Shown here: positions 40,594-47,934 of the stretch, piece after piece
Layout: every line of letters starts with the position of its first letter
Position numbering within the stretch: position 1 is the stretch's first letter
From: Chloroflexota bacterium
GTDB taxonomy: Bacteria > Chloroflexota > Anaerolineae > Anaerolineales > Villigracilaceae
DNA: 48,668 nucleotides
Direction of reading: 5' to 3'
Assembly: GCA_005778035.1 (NCBI GenBank)
Contig: SXKT01000038.1
Location: forward strand, 1 to 48,668
Position numbers and translations under genes: made by a program
The notes under the pieces: model-generated
Told to the model about the DNA's origin: nothing
Seen by the model: the letters and a program-made list of their open reading frames with translations, nothing else
Database searches by the model: none

Positions 40594-40977
40594 ATGGAAA
40601 TGATGATCGACTTCCCGGGCGGAGCACGTGTGGATGCCCACTTTGGTTCCTTTACTGTCAAAACCGACCAACCGCCGGCTGCAACCGCCCCCACACCTTT
40701 CTCTGTTTTTCTATCCTCAATTGGCACCTGCGCAGGCATTTACGTATTGGGCTTTTGCCAGCAACGCGGTTTACCCACAGATGGCATCCGTATCCTGCAA
40801 CGGATTCACCCCAACTTTACCGGAATGATCGAAAAGATCGACCTTGAGATCCAGGTCCCTCCCTCTTTCCCTGAAAAATATCGTGATTCCCTGATCAGAA
40901 GCGCTGAATTATGCGCTGTAAAAAAGCACCTTGAAAATCCTCCCAAGTTCAACATCACTACGGCTGTCAGTGGATAA
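40594..40977 (+). CDS. OsmC/Ohr-family protein (YhfA-like)
   Basis: The protein has 127 residues from the ATG at 40594, with AGGAG eight bases upstream. The longer frame from 40543 has no ribosome site and was not used. The fold shows as PFSVFLSSIGTCAGIYVLGFCQQRG, with a first Cys in the central helix, and RSAELCAVKKHLENPP with the second. The spacing fits the OsmC superfamily, whose members reduce organic hydroperoxides through paired cysteines. Whether it is a peroxidase or a YhfA-type protein cannot be settled. A terminator follows. Confidence 0.85.
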   Translation: MEMMIDFPGGARVDAHFGSFTVKTDQPPAATAPTPFSVFLSSIGTCAGIYVLGFCQQRGLPTDGIRILQRIHPNFTGMIEKIDLEIQVPPSFPEKYRDSLIRSAELCAVKKHLENPPKFNITTAVSG

Positions 40978-41004
40978 ATAACCCTATATAGAAGAATTTT
41001 GAAA

Positions 41005-41040
41005 ACCCGTCAGTCTAATTTTCCTGACGGGTAGTTTTTT
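41005..41040 (+). terminator. intrinsic terminator after the OsmC-like gene
   Basis: ACCCGTCAG and CTGACGGGT form a 9-bp stem with a 10-base loop, followed by a T-rich run. Confidence 0.8.
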
Positions 41041-41067
41041 TAAAGGCAGGCTGTGGTTTTTTCAAAG

Positions 41068-41073
41068 TACAAT
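41068..41073 (+). promoter_or_regulatory. -10 box placing +1 at a GTG start codon (leaderless)
   Basis: TACAAT is followed by exactly six bases and then GTG at 41080, the preferred start of the permease gene. This is the weakest of the four leaderless candidates because the -10 is imperfect and the codon is GTG. Confidence 0.35.
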
Positions 41074-41079
41074 TTAGGC

Positions 41080-42333
41080 GTGCAACCTAACATCGTCGCA
41101 GATCCCCAAGTACGCCGTAACAATTTCAGGTACGTCCTCATCGATGCGGTCGGCGTCAGCATTTCCAATGTGGCGGCCCCTTTCCTGCCGGTCTTCCTCA
41201 CCCGCATGGGTGCCAGCAATTTTCAGGTTGGCTTGCTTTCCACCATGCCGGGCATTACAGGTTTGCTGTTGGCCATGGTGGTTGGCCGGTTTTTACAGGG
41301 GCGGAAAAACATCATCCCATGGTATGGCACCTCAAGGTTGTTGGTAATATCCAGTTATGCCTTCACCGGTATCATCACGTTATTGTTTCCTTCCGATAAC
41401 GTCATTCTGGCAACCCTGATGGTAATGGCATTGGCCTCCATTCCCCAGATCGCGCTTTCAATCGCCTTCAATGTGGTGATGAATGCAGTTGCAGGCCCCG
41501 AAGGACGCTACGACCTGTTGAGTAAACGCTGGGCTGTGTTTGGTTTTACCTCGGTGGTGTTTACGTTCTTCATTACCCGCATTATCAATCTGGTCCAATT
41601 CCCGATCAACTATGGCCTGATGTTCCTCGGTTTGTCATTTGGCGGGCTGATCTCGTATGTATTCTCACGCAAGATCACCATACCAGACCAGGAGGTGATC
41701 GTTGCTCCAAAAGGCCAACCGCTGCTCGAAAATATTTGGGACACAGCCAAAACCATCCTCGCCGCACCACGGGTTGTCTCTTTCTCTGGCAAACGATTTG
41801 TATACCTGAGCGCCATTTTTATGAGCGGGCCGATCTTGCCACTTTATTTTGTAAACGTTGTAAAAGCCACCGACAGCCAGATCGGTACCATCAATATGCT
41901 AATGACCATCCTGATGCTTGTTGGTTATGTTATTTGGCCCAGGGTATCGGCCAGGTGGGGTGGCAGGGTGGTGTTATTGATGACCACCGCCGGCATGATC
42001 AGCTACCCGGCTTTGGTGGCATTTCAAACCGATGTGAATTGGATCTACGGCTACGCGGTCATCGCTGGTTTGTTCCAATCGGGGTTGGACCTGGTATTTT
42101 TTGACGAGTTGATGAAGACAGTTCCGGTCAGGTATTCAGCCATTTTTGTATCGGTAGCCCAGCTAATGCAATATATGTCAACCATGATCGCACCCATGAT
42201 CGGCACTACCATCGCGGATAATTACAGCCTGGCCACCGCTTTATTGGTTACAGCGGTGATCAGGCTGTTTGGTTTTGGCTTATTCCTGCTGCCAGAAAAA
42301 TGGGCGGAAAAAACCGAAGCGCTACCGGGTTAA
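41080..42333 (+). CDS. MFS transporter
   Basis: The 417-residue membrane protein has about twelve hydrophobic segments, typical of the major facilitator superfamily. The N-terminal half shows FLPVFLTRMGASNFQVGLLST (loop after helix 1) and MVVGRFLQGRKN (the loop 2-3 region). The C-terminal half includes ATDSQIGTINMLMTILMLVG. No substrate-specific motif is visible, so an exporter role is only a guess. GTG at 41080 is preferred for its -10 spacing, while GTG at 41053 would give 426 residues. It is convergent with metG, with one base between the stops and no terminator. Confidence 0.85.
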   Translation: MQPNIVADPQVRRNNFRYVLIDAVGVSISNVAAPFLPVFLTRMGASNFQVGLLSTMPGITGLLLAMVVGRFLQGRKNIIPWYGTSRLLVISSYAFTGIITLLFPSDNVILATLMVMALASIPQIALSIAFNVVMNAVAGPEGRYDLLSKRWAVFGFTSVVFTFFITRIINLVQFPINYGLMFLGLSFGGLISYVFSRKITIPDQEVIVAPKGQPLLENIWDTAKTILAAPRVVSFSGKRFVYLSAIFMSGPILPLYFVNVVKATDSQIGTINMLMTILMLVGYVIWPRVSARWGGRVVLLMTTAGMISYPALVAFQTDVNWIYGYAVIAGLFQSGLDLVFFDELMKTVPVRYSAIFVSVAQLMQYMSTMIAPMIGTTIADNYSLATALLVTAVIRLFGFGLFLLPEKWAEKTEALPG

Positions 42334-42334
42334 C

Positions 42335-44122
42335 TTACTTCCCCAATTTTTGGCGTTCTTCTTCTGCTACTTTCTCATCCAGTTTTTTGATCAAGGGTTC
42401 AGGGGCATTCAGTACCTGGCCGGGTTTTAATTGGCTTTCCTGCCAAAGCAATTGTTGGCCTTGGGGGGCCTCATATCTTAGCACGCTATGTTCGCCCAGG
42501 CCATCGGCTACAGATTCCACGAATTGCTGGCCAAACAAGCTTGTGTCATAGCCAAAAATATTGTGCAGTTTCTCTGATGTATACGGAAGGATCGGGGCAA
42601 ACAGGATCTTGAGCGTATCGATCGCGTGCAGTGCGGTGTAAACAGTTAACGCTGCTGCGTCGCGGTCTTCCTTGATCTGCTTCCACGGTGCGTTGGCATC
42701 GATATATCGGTTTACTTCCGTTGCCAATTTCATCGCTTCAGAGAGGGCGTTTCGCAAATGGACAGCCGAATATTCTGCCTCCACCAACTTAAAGCCACTC
42801 TTGATGGTTTCAAGCAGATTTCGGTCTGCTTCGCGCAGGTTTGAAACCTCGATCTCAGGCACTTGGCCATCCCAATTTTTGTAGGCAAAAGAGAGCATGC
42901 GGTTGGCAAGATTACCCCAGGTGGCAAGCAGTTGGCCATTATTCAGCGATACAAATTCAGCCCAGTCCCAATCACTGTCTTTATTTTCTGGCATGTTGGC
43001 AGTTAGGTAAAATCGCAATGCGTCGGGGTCATAGCGCTCCAAAAAGTCTGCTCCCCAAACACCCCACCTTCGGCTGCCACTGATCTTCTGCCCTTCCATA
43101 TTCATAAATTGGTTGGCAGGCACATCGTATGGCAGGTTGAGTTTTACGCCTGTTTCACCAGAGAACACTTCGGCGAATTGCTCCCCCACGCCCATCAGCT
43201 CGGCGGGCCAAAGGCTTGCGTGAAAGAAAATATTATCCTTGCCAATAAAGTAATACTGGCGTGCATTCGGAGAGACCCACCATTCCTTCCAGTCACCACC
43301 GGTCAGCAAAGACCATTCGATGGCTGCCGACAAATAGCCTATGACAGCCTCGAACCAAACATACAGGCATTTTCCATCCCACCCTTCAACAGGCACAGGG
43401 ATGCCCCATTCGAGGTCGCGCGTGATCGGCCGTGGCTTTAGCCCTTCCGATTCGATCTTGCCGAGCGATTCTCCGAGAACGGTATCGCGCATATAGCCAG
43501 ACCGGTCTTGAAGAAATTGTTTTACCTTCGGCTCCAATGCCGAAAGATCTATGTAAAAATGTTCAGTATCCCGCAGTTCAGGTGTAGAGCCATCCACCTT
43601 CGACCTGGGTTCGATCAACCGGGCGGCCTCCAGCACATTGCCGCAACCATCGCATTGGTCGCTACGGGCTTCTTTATAACCGCATATGTAGCATGTCCCT
43701 TCCACAAAACGGTCTGGCAAGAATTTATTCGCCTGGGGAGAATACCATTGCGGCTCTACCTTGGTAAAAAGGTAATTGTTCTGTTTTAAAGCCAGAAAAA
43801 TGGACTGGGAAACCTTAAAGTGGTTGCTGGTGTGGGTGGAGGTGAAACAGTCAAAGGTTATGCCCGCTTTTTGGAACAGTTCCAAAAAGCCGGTATGATA
43901 TTTTTTATAGACAGATTCTACCGTCACGCCTTCTTTTTCGGCGGCAATGGTAACCGGTGTTCCGTGAGAATCTGTTCCGCTAACCATCAGCACATGGTTG
44001 CCTTTAAGGCGGTGGAAACGCGCAACAATATCACCTGGCAGATGCGAACCGGTGATGTTTCCTACATGAATTTCAGCATTGGCATAGGGCCATGCGATTG
44101 CGATCAGGATATTTTCAGCCAT
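42335..44122 (-). CDS. metG: methionyl-tRNA synthetase
   Basis: The 595-residue class I synthetase starts with ILIAIAWPYANAEIHVGNITG, whose HVGN replaces HIGH. The zinc knuckle is Cys-x2-Cys ... Cys-x2-Cys (CYICGY, then QCDGCG) at about residues 145-165, and VWFEAVIGY lies in the methionine pocket region. The KMSKS loop reads QKISGSRRWGVW, so the second Lys is Gly while the first is kept. It lacks the C-terminal tRNA-binding EMAP-like domain. It activates methionine for initiator and elongator tRNA. GAGG lies eight bases before the ATG. It follows the sigma-factor gene by about 87 bases. Confidence 0.94.
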   Translation of the reverse strand: MAENILIAIAWPYANAEIHVGNITGSHLPGDIVARFHRLKGNHVLMVSGTDSHGTPVTIAAEKEGVTVESVYKKYHTGFLELFQKAGITFDCFTSTHTSNHFKVSQSIFLALKQNNYLFTKVEPQWYSPQANKFLPDRFVEGTCYICGYKEARSDQCDGCGNVLEAARLIEPRSKVDGSTPELRDTEHFYIDLSALEPKVKQFLQDRSGYMRDTVLGESLGKIESEGLKPRPITRDLEWGIPVPVEGWDGKCLYVWFEAVIGYLSAAIEWSLLTGGDWKEWWVSPNARQYYFIGKDNIFFHASLWPAELMGVGEQFAEVFSGETGVKLNLPYDVPANQFMNMEGQKISGSRRWGVWGADFLERYDPDALRFYLTANMPENKDSDWDWAEFVSLNNGQLLATWGNLANRMLSFAYKNWDGQVPEIEVSNLREADRNLLETIKSGFKLVEAEYSAVHLRNALSEAMKLATEVNRYIDANAPWKQIKEDRDAAALTVYTALHAIDTLKILFAPILPYTSEKLHNIFGYDTSLFGQQFVESVADGLGEHSVLRYEAPQGQQLLWQESQLKPGQVLNAPEPLIKKLDEKVAEEERQKLGK

Positions 44123-44209
44123 TTGTGGACCTCAGTAAGTGCGAATGCGCGCTGATAGAAGCCGCGAACCTATACAGGTTGGGTTATGATTTTACTATAA
44201 TTGGGCGGT

Positions 44210-45376
44210 TTACATGAATTCGCGCAGCTCTGATGAGCGCTTGGGGTTGCGCAAATGGCGCAAGGCGATCGCCTCGATCTGCCGAATACGCTCTCGTGTC
44301 AGGCCAAATTTCAGGCCCACTTCTTCTAACGTATAAATGCGTCCATCCAACAGGCCAAAGCGCATCTTGATGATCTTCATCTCGCGGGCTGGCAAAGAGG
44401 ATAGAACCTCGCTGATCTTCTCTTTGAGCAAGTTTTGGTACACCACCTGGGTAGGTGTGGGTGTAATGTCGTCTTCAATGAACATTCCCAGGTCCGATTC
44501 GTCATCATCGCCCATCGGGCTATCGAGCGACAACGGCAACCAGGATACTTTCATGCTCCATTGAAGCTTTTTCACCGGAATATTCAGCTCCTCAGCCAAT
44601 TCTTCGATGGTAGGGGTCCGGCCTAATTTTTGTTCCAGCTCGTGGTTTTTTTTATAAATGTTTCGGATCCGGTCAGACATATGTACTGGCAAACGAATGG
44701 TTCGAGAATGATCGGCTATGGAGCGGGTGATGGACTGTCGGATCCACCAAGTGGCATACGTTGAGAAACGAAAACCCTTCTCGTGGTCGAACTTGCTAAC
44801 GGCTTTCATTAATCCCAAATTGCCTTCCTGGATCAAGTCGATCAGGGCAACTCCATGGTTGGCATATTTTTTGGCAACACTGATCACCAGCCGGGTGTTG
44901 GCCTTGATCAGATGGTCCCTTGCCGCTTGGGCATCGACAATTTTCGACTCAAGTTCATCGCGGTCATCCAAATCCATGTCGGTTGAAAGCTGTAATTTGC
45001 GGGTAGCGTTCGCGCCATCCCTGATCCTCACCGCGATATCGATCTCCTCTTTGTGGGAGAGGAGCGGTACTTTTGACATTTCCTTGAAGTATAGGGTTAG
45101 CGAGTCTTCACCGCTGATGCCATCATCTACGCTGGTATCGGAGGCTGGCATTTCAACCTCAGCCCCCAACGATTGAACCGGGTCATCCTCTTTTTCAAGG
45201 TCAAAAAACTCCACACCGCGTTGGCGCAACGCATGGAGGATCACACTTCGTTTTTCCACGTCAAAGTCGGAGGCGATCTCCAGAACATCATCAGATGTGA
45301 GGTAACCCTGAATACCGGCGCGTTCCATGAGCAAATTCATGATCTCGGCGTGCTTCAAACGTTGCGATGATGACAC
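44210..45376 (-). CDS. rpoD: primary-type RNA polymerase sigma factor
   Basis: The 388-residue protein starts at GTG 45376 with GGAGG six bases upstream. Region 1.2 starts near residue 85 (SLTLYFKEMSKVPLLSHKEE). Region 2 contains NTRLVISVAKKYANHGVALI, DLIQEGNLGLMKAVSKFDHE and FSTYATWWIRQSITRSI, which recognise the -10. Region 4 contains LREREx-type sequence (FGLTRERIRQIEAIALRHL), which recognises the -35. The size matches compact SigA-like factors rather than the 600-residue proteobacterial form. The N-terminal 80 residues resemble a reduced region 1.1. It is transcribed with the yceD-like gene 42 bases upstream. Whether it is the housekeeping or a paralogous group 2 factor cannot be told from one copy. 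Confidence 0.9.
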   Translation of the reverse strand: MSSSQRLKHAEIMNLLMERAGIQGYLTSDDVLEIASDFDVEKRSVILHALRQRGVEFFDLEKEDDPVQSLGAEVEMPASDTSVDDGISGEDSLTLYFKEMSKVPLLSHKEEIDIAVRIRDGANATRKLQLSTDMDLDDRDELESKIVDAQAARDHLIKANTRLVISVAKKYANHGVALIDLIQEGNLGLMKAVSKFDHEKGFRFSTYATWWIRQSITRSIADHSRTIRLPVHMSDRIRNIYKKNHELEQKLGRTPTIEELAEELNIPVKKLQWSMKVSWLPLSLDSPMGDDDESDLGMFIEDDITPTPTQVVYQNLLKEKISEVLSSLPAREMKIIKMRFGLLDGRIYTLEEVGLKFGLTRERIRQIEAIALRHLRNPKRSSELREFM

Positions 45377-45418
45377 TCATTACCTCCTTCAGCCTGAATA
45401 AATTTGTAGGACCTGAAA

Positions 45419-45925
45419 TTAGTTGCCGATGATATTTCTTAGTTCTGATAATGGACCCGATGGCCCTTGCCGATGGCCGCAATCTGATTGGTTCAAATTG
45501 ATCCCGCACTCTATGCACAAGCCCTTGCAATCGGCCATGCAAACAGGCCTGATCGGGAATTCCAAGATTGCGAACTCGCGGAATAATTCTTTGAAGTCGA
45601 TCTGGGCGTCATCAGGAACAAGCAACCCAGATTCAGTGATATTCTCTTCTTTGAAGGCGAAAAATTCGGAGAATTGCCATTGGACCGCTTGTTGGTACTC
45701 CGTCAAGCATTTCACACATTCCAGTGGCGTATTGGCCTCAAAGTTCCCTTCTGCCAACAAACCTTGGGCGGCACGAGAGATCGTTATTTCCCCGCGTACC
45801 AAATTGAGGCTCAGGTCATCATCCTTGTATTGGGCAAACTCAAAGTCAAACTCACGTGTATACCCCACCGTGGCATTGATGATGAATCCTACATTGATCC
45901 GAAGGCGATTTTTTAGGGTTTCCAC
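45419..45925 (-). CDS. YceD/DUF177-family protein
   Basis: The 168-residue protein is translated from GTG at 45925. It has the DUF177 signature: LECVKCLTEY (first Cys pair) and a C-terminal CMADCKGLCIECGINLN ending in another Cys-containing stretch. In E. coli the homologue (YceD) is tied to 23S rRNA accumulation and usually precedes rpmF (ribosomal protein L32). Here no rpmF follows; the sigma-factor gene comes next. The promoter at 45966-45994 is strong. The cysteines may bind zinc, which is inferred from spacing. Confidence 0.9.
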   Translation of the reverse strand: METLKNRLRINVGFIINATVGYTREFDFEFAQYKDDDLSLNLVRGEITISRAAQGLLAEGNFEANTPLECVKCLTEYQQAVQWQFSEFFAFKEENITESGLLVPDDAQIDFKELFREFAILEFPIRPVCMADCKGLCIECGINLNQSDCGHRQGPSGPLSELRNIIGN

Positions 45926-45965
45926 AGTATTCTCTTAACAAAGGCTTAGCCTCAATTGATGTGCC

Positions 45966-45994
45966 ATTTTAACATGTCAAAGGGTGGTCGTCAA
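45966..45994 (-). promoter_or_regulatory. promoter of the yceD-like/sigma-factor operon
   Basis: On the minus strand TTGACG, a 17-base spacer ending in TGT, then TAAAAT. It combines a near-consensus -35, ideal spacing and an extended -10, and is the best-formed promoter in the window. The predicted start is near 45959, 34 bases before the GTG. Confidence 0.7.
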
Positions 45995-46049
45995 CTTGCC
46001 CACCTTTAAAAAATGCCAGCCAATGGTCATGACCCCCATAAGAATCATT

Positions 46050-46091
46050 AAAACACGCCAACTGCCCGATCAACACCCAGGTGTTTGGCAG
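46050..46091 (-). terminator. possible terminator after the polyprenyl synthase gene
   Basis: On the minus strand CTGCC and GGCAG form an outer stem around the inner pair AACACC/GGTGTT, with a short T4 run after it. The run is weak. Confidence 0.4.
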
Positions 46092-46112
46092 TAAGAAACG
46101 CGAAATTTTGGA

Positions 46113-47078
46113 TCAATACGATCGATCAGCCACGTAGTGGGCAAGATCTGTGAGCAATACGTGTTCGTGGGTACCTTCGAAGGTGCTAATGCTTTCCAGC
46201 GCCTTTTCGATGTGTTCATTTGCCTCGTCATACGAATAACGAATGGCATTGCTGGAGGAAATGGTTTGCACCAAGGCTTCCATTTTTTCGCGGTTGCCCC
46301 AACCGCCATCCGCCAGAGTAAGAACGCCTGGGTCATCGGGGTATCGTTCAGCATAGTAAATGGCCGGCAAGGTGACCAGCCCGTTGAGCAGGTCTGAACC
46401 GACGGGTTTTCCGACCTTGACCTGGTCGCCATTGAAATCCAGGATGTCATCCATGATCTGGAACGCCATCCCCAATTCGTAGCCGTATTTTTTTAACGCG
46501 CTTCGTTGTTGTTCATCTTCGGTGCCGATCAGGGCTGCCCCCAACGAGCTGAGCTCGAAAAGGGATGCGGTTTTCGCGTAAATCCGCTGGTAGTAATTTT
46601 TGCGGTCGATCAGCCCTTTTGACGCGAACATTTGGGTGATCTCGCCATTTACGATCACAGTAAGGGTTTCGGCGAAGAATTTCATCAGGGGCAAATGGTC
46701 GATATCGGCTGCCAGTTTAGCGGCCCGACCAAACATAAAATCGCCCGTAAGAACTGTGGCTGCGGGAGACCATCTGGCGTTGAGGGTGGGAATACCCCTG
46801 CGCAACAAGGCGCCATCGATCAGGTCGTCGTGCACCAAGGTGGCTGTGTGAAGCATTTCTATGGCAGCGCCCAGGGTGGTCAGTTTTTGCTTGTTTGCCG
46901 AAAACAAGCCACCCACGAGAAAAACGATGGTAGGGCGCACCCTTTTGCCGCCGGCAGAAAGCAAATGAATCAACGCGGCGCGCAGGTCCGGGTGGTGTTC
47001 CGATCCGGCCTGCAATTGCATCATCGCCTCTACGGCTTTTATATCTTCACTTACGTAACTAAAGAACGTGTTATTCAA
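46113..47078 (-). CDS. long-chain polyprenyl diphosphate synthase
   Basis: The protein has 321 residues from TTG at 47078, chosen because GGAGG lies seven bases upstream and the TTGA overlaps the tatD stop. The Asp-rich motifs are LVHDDLIDGALLRRG and FQIMDDILDFNGD; GGKRVRP near residue 50 and a later Lys/Gln-rich segment complete the prenyl-transferase set. It adds isopentenyl units to make a long prenyl chain for menaquinone or a similar quinone. Chain length cannot be read reliably from these motifs. Transcription comes from the tatD side, with the phosphomutase gene further upstream. Confidence 0.9.
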   Translation of the reverse strand: MNNTFFSYVSEDIKAVEAMMQLQAGSEHHPDLRAALIHLLSAGGKRVRPTIVFLVGGLFSANKQKLTTLGAAIEMLHTATLVHDDLIDGALLRRGIPTLNARWSPAATVLTGDFMFGRAAKLAADIDHLPLMKFFAETLTVIVNGEITQMFASKGLIDRKNYYQRIYAKTASLFELSSLGAALIGTEDEQQRSALKKYGYELGMAFQIMDDILDFNGDQVKVGKPVGSDLLNGLVTLPAIYYAERYPDDPGVLTLADGGWGNREKMEALVQTISSSNAIRYSYDEANEHIEKALESISTFEGTHEHVLLTDLAHYVADRSY

Positions 47079-47926
47079 AGATCTTCCTCCCACGCAAACA
47101 GGCGGGCGGCATTCTTTGCCGTTATTGTTGCTGCCTCTTGCGGGTTTATTCCAAATATGGTTGCTATGGCATTCGCCACATATTGAACATAAGCCGGCTC
47201 ATTTCTTTTTCCCCTAAACGGCACTGGCGCTAAAAACGGGGAATCCGTCTCGATCAATATTCTGTCCAACGGAATAGATTTTACCACTTCCACTTTCTGT
47301 TCCGCGCTTTTATATGTCACAGGTCCCGTCACCCCAATGTAAAAACCAAGGTCAAGGGCTTGCTGTGCCACCAATGTACTGCCGCTAAACGAATGGAAAA
47401 CCCCTGGCCTTGAAGCGATCTCGCTTCCATCGTGCTTTAAATCTTCAACCCATTCACGGATGATCGGCAGCAAGGTGGCAGAACAGCTGCCTTCAGAGGC
47501 GTCGGCATGTTCTCTCATATGCAATATCACCGGCAGCCCAAGCCTCGCGGCGAGTCCTAATTGCTCCCGCAAGGCACTTTCCTGGGTGGCAGGCGGTACG
47601 TCTTTCCAATAATGATCCAGCCCGATCTCGCCAATGGCGACGATCTTGGGCGACGCATGCCTGGCCCGATCTTCTTCAACCAGGCGGATCAGCTCCGACG
47701 CCGACCCCATGTTCCAGGACGTCGCGTCGTTAGGATGTACACCAACGGCTCCGTATACGGCCGGGTTTTCGGCTGCCAATTGCACGAGCCGCCGGGCAGA
47801 CTCCAAATGTATGGCCGGCACCAGCATCTTTTCTACCCCAGCCATTTGCGCCCGACCGATCACTTCTTGCCGGTCGTCGCCAAATCGGTCCAGGTCCAAA
47901 TGGCAATGTGTATCGGTTAATCGCAA
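47075..47926 (-). CDS. tatD: TatD-family metal-dependent deoxyribonuclease
   Basis: The 283-residue amidohydrolase-fold protein carries DTHCHLDLDRF (metal His pair), IGEIGLDHYW (metal Glu), ILHMREHADA (metal His), FHSFSGS and ETDSPFLAP (metal Asp). TatD proteins are 3'-5' nucleases tied to DNA repair and quality control. A 25-30-residue insertion around RARHASPKI and the stretch after DVPPAT makes it slightly longer than the usual 255-265. Its stop overlaps the start of the polyprenyl synthase gene, and the phosphomutase stop lies eight bases upstream. Confidence 0.92.
   Translation of the reverse strand: MRLTDTHCHLDLDRFGDDRQEVIGRAQMAGVEKMLVPAIHLESARRLVQLAAENPAVYGAVGVHPNDATSWNMGSASELIRLVEEDRARHASPKIVAIGEIGLDHYWKDVPPATQESALREQLGLAARLGLPVILHMREHADASEGSCSATLLPIIREWVEDLKHDGSEIASRPGVFHSFSGSTLVAQQALDLGFYIGVTGPVTYKSAEQKVEVVKSIPLDRILIETDSPFLAPVPFRGKRNEPAYVQYVANAIATIFGINPQEAATITAKNAARLFAWEEDL
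47086..47090 (-). promoter_or_regulatory. ribosome-binding site that fixes the polyprenyl synthase start
   Basis: GGAGG on the minus strand inside the tatD 3' end, seven bases before TTG at 47078. Confidence 0.6.
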
Positions 47927-47934
47927 AAAGGCCT

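Noticed and set aside
44168-44181. AACCT/AGGTT hairpin between the sigma-factor gene and metG
   Set aside because: Only a 5-bp stem and no T-run, too weak to call a terminator.
44190-44200. TATAAT on the plus strand upstream of the sigma-factor gene's 3' end
   Set aside because: It would drive antisense RNA only; no ORF or -35 supports it.
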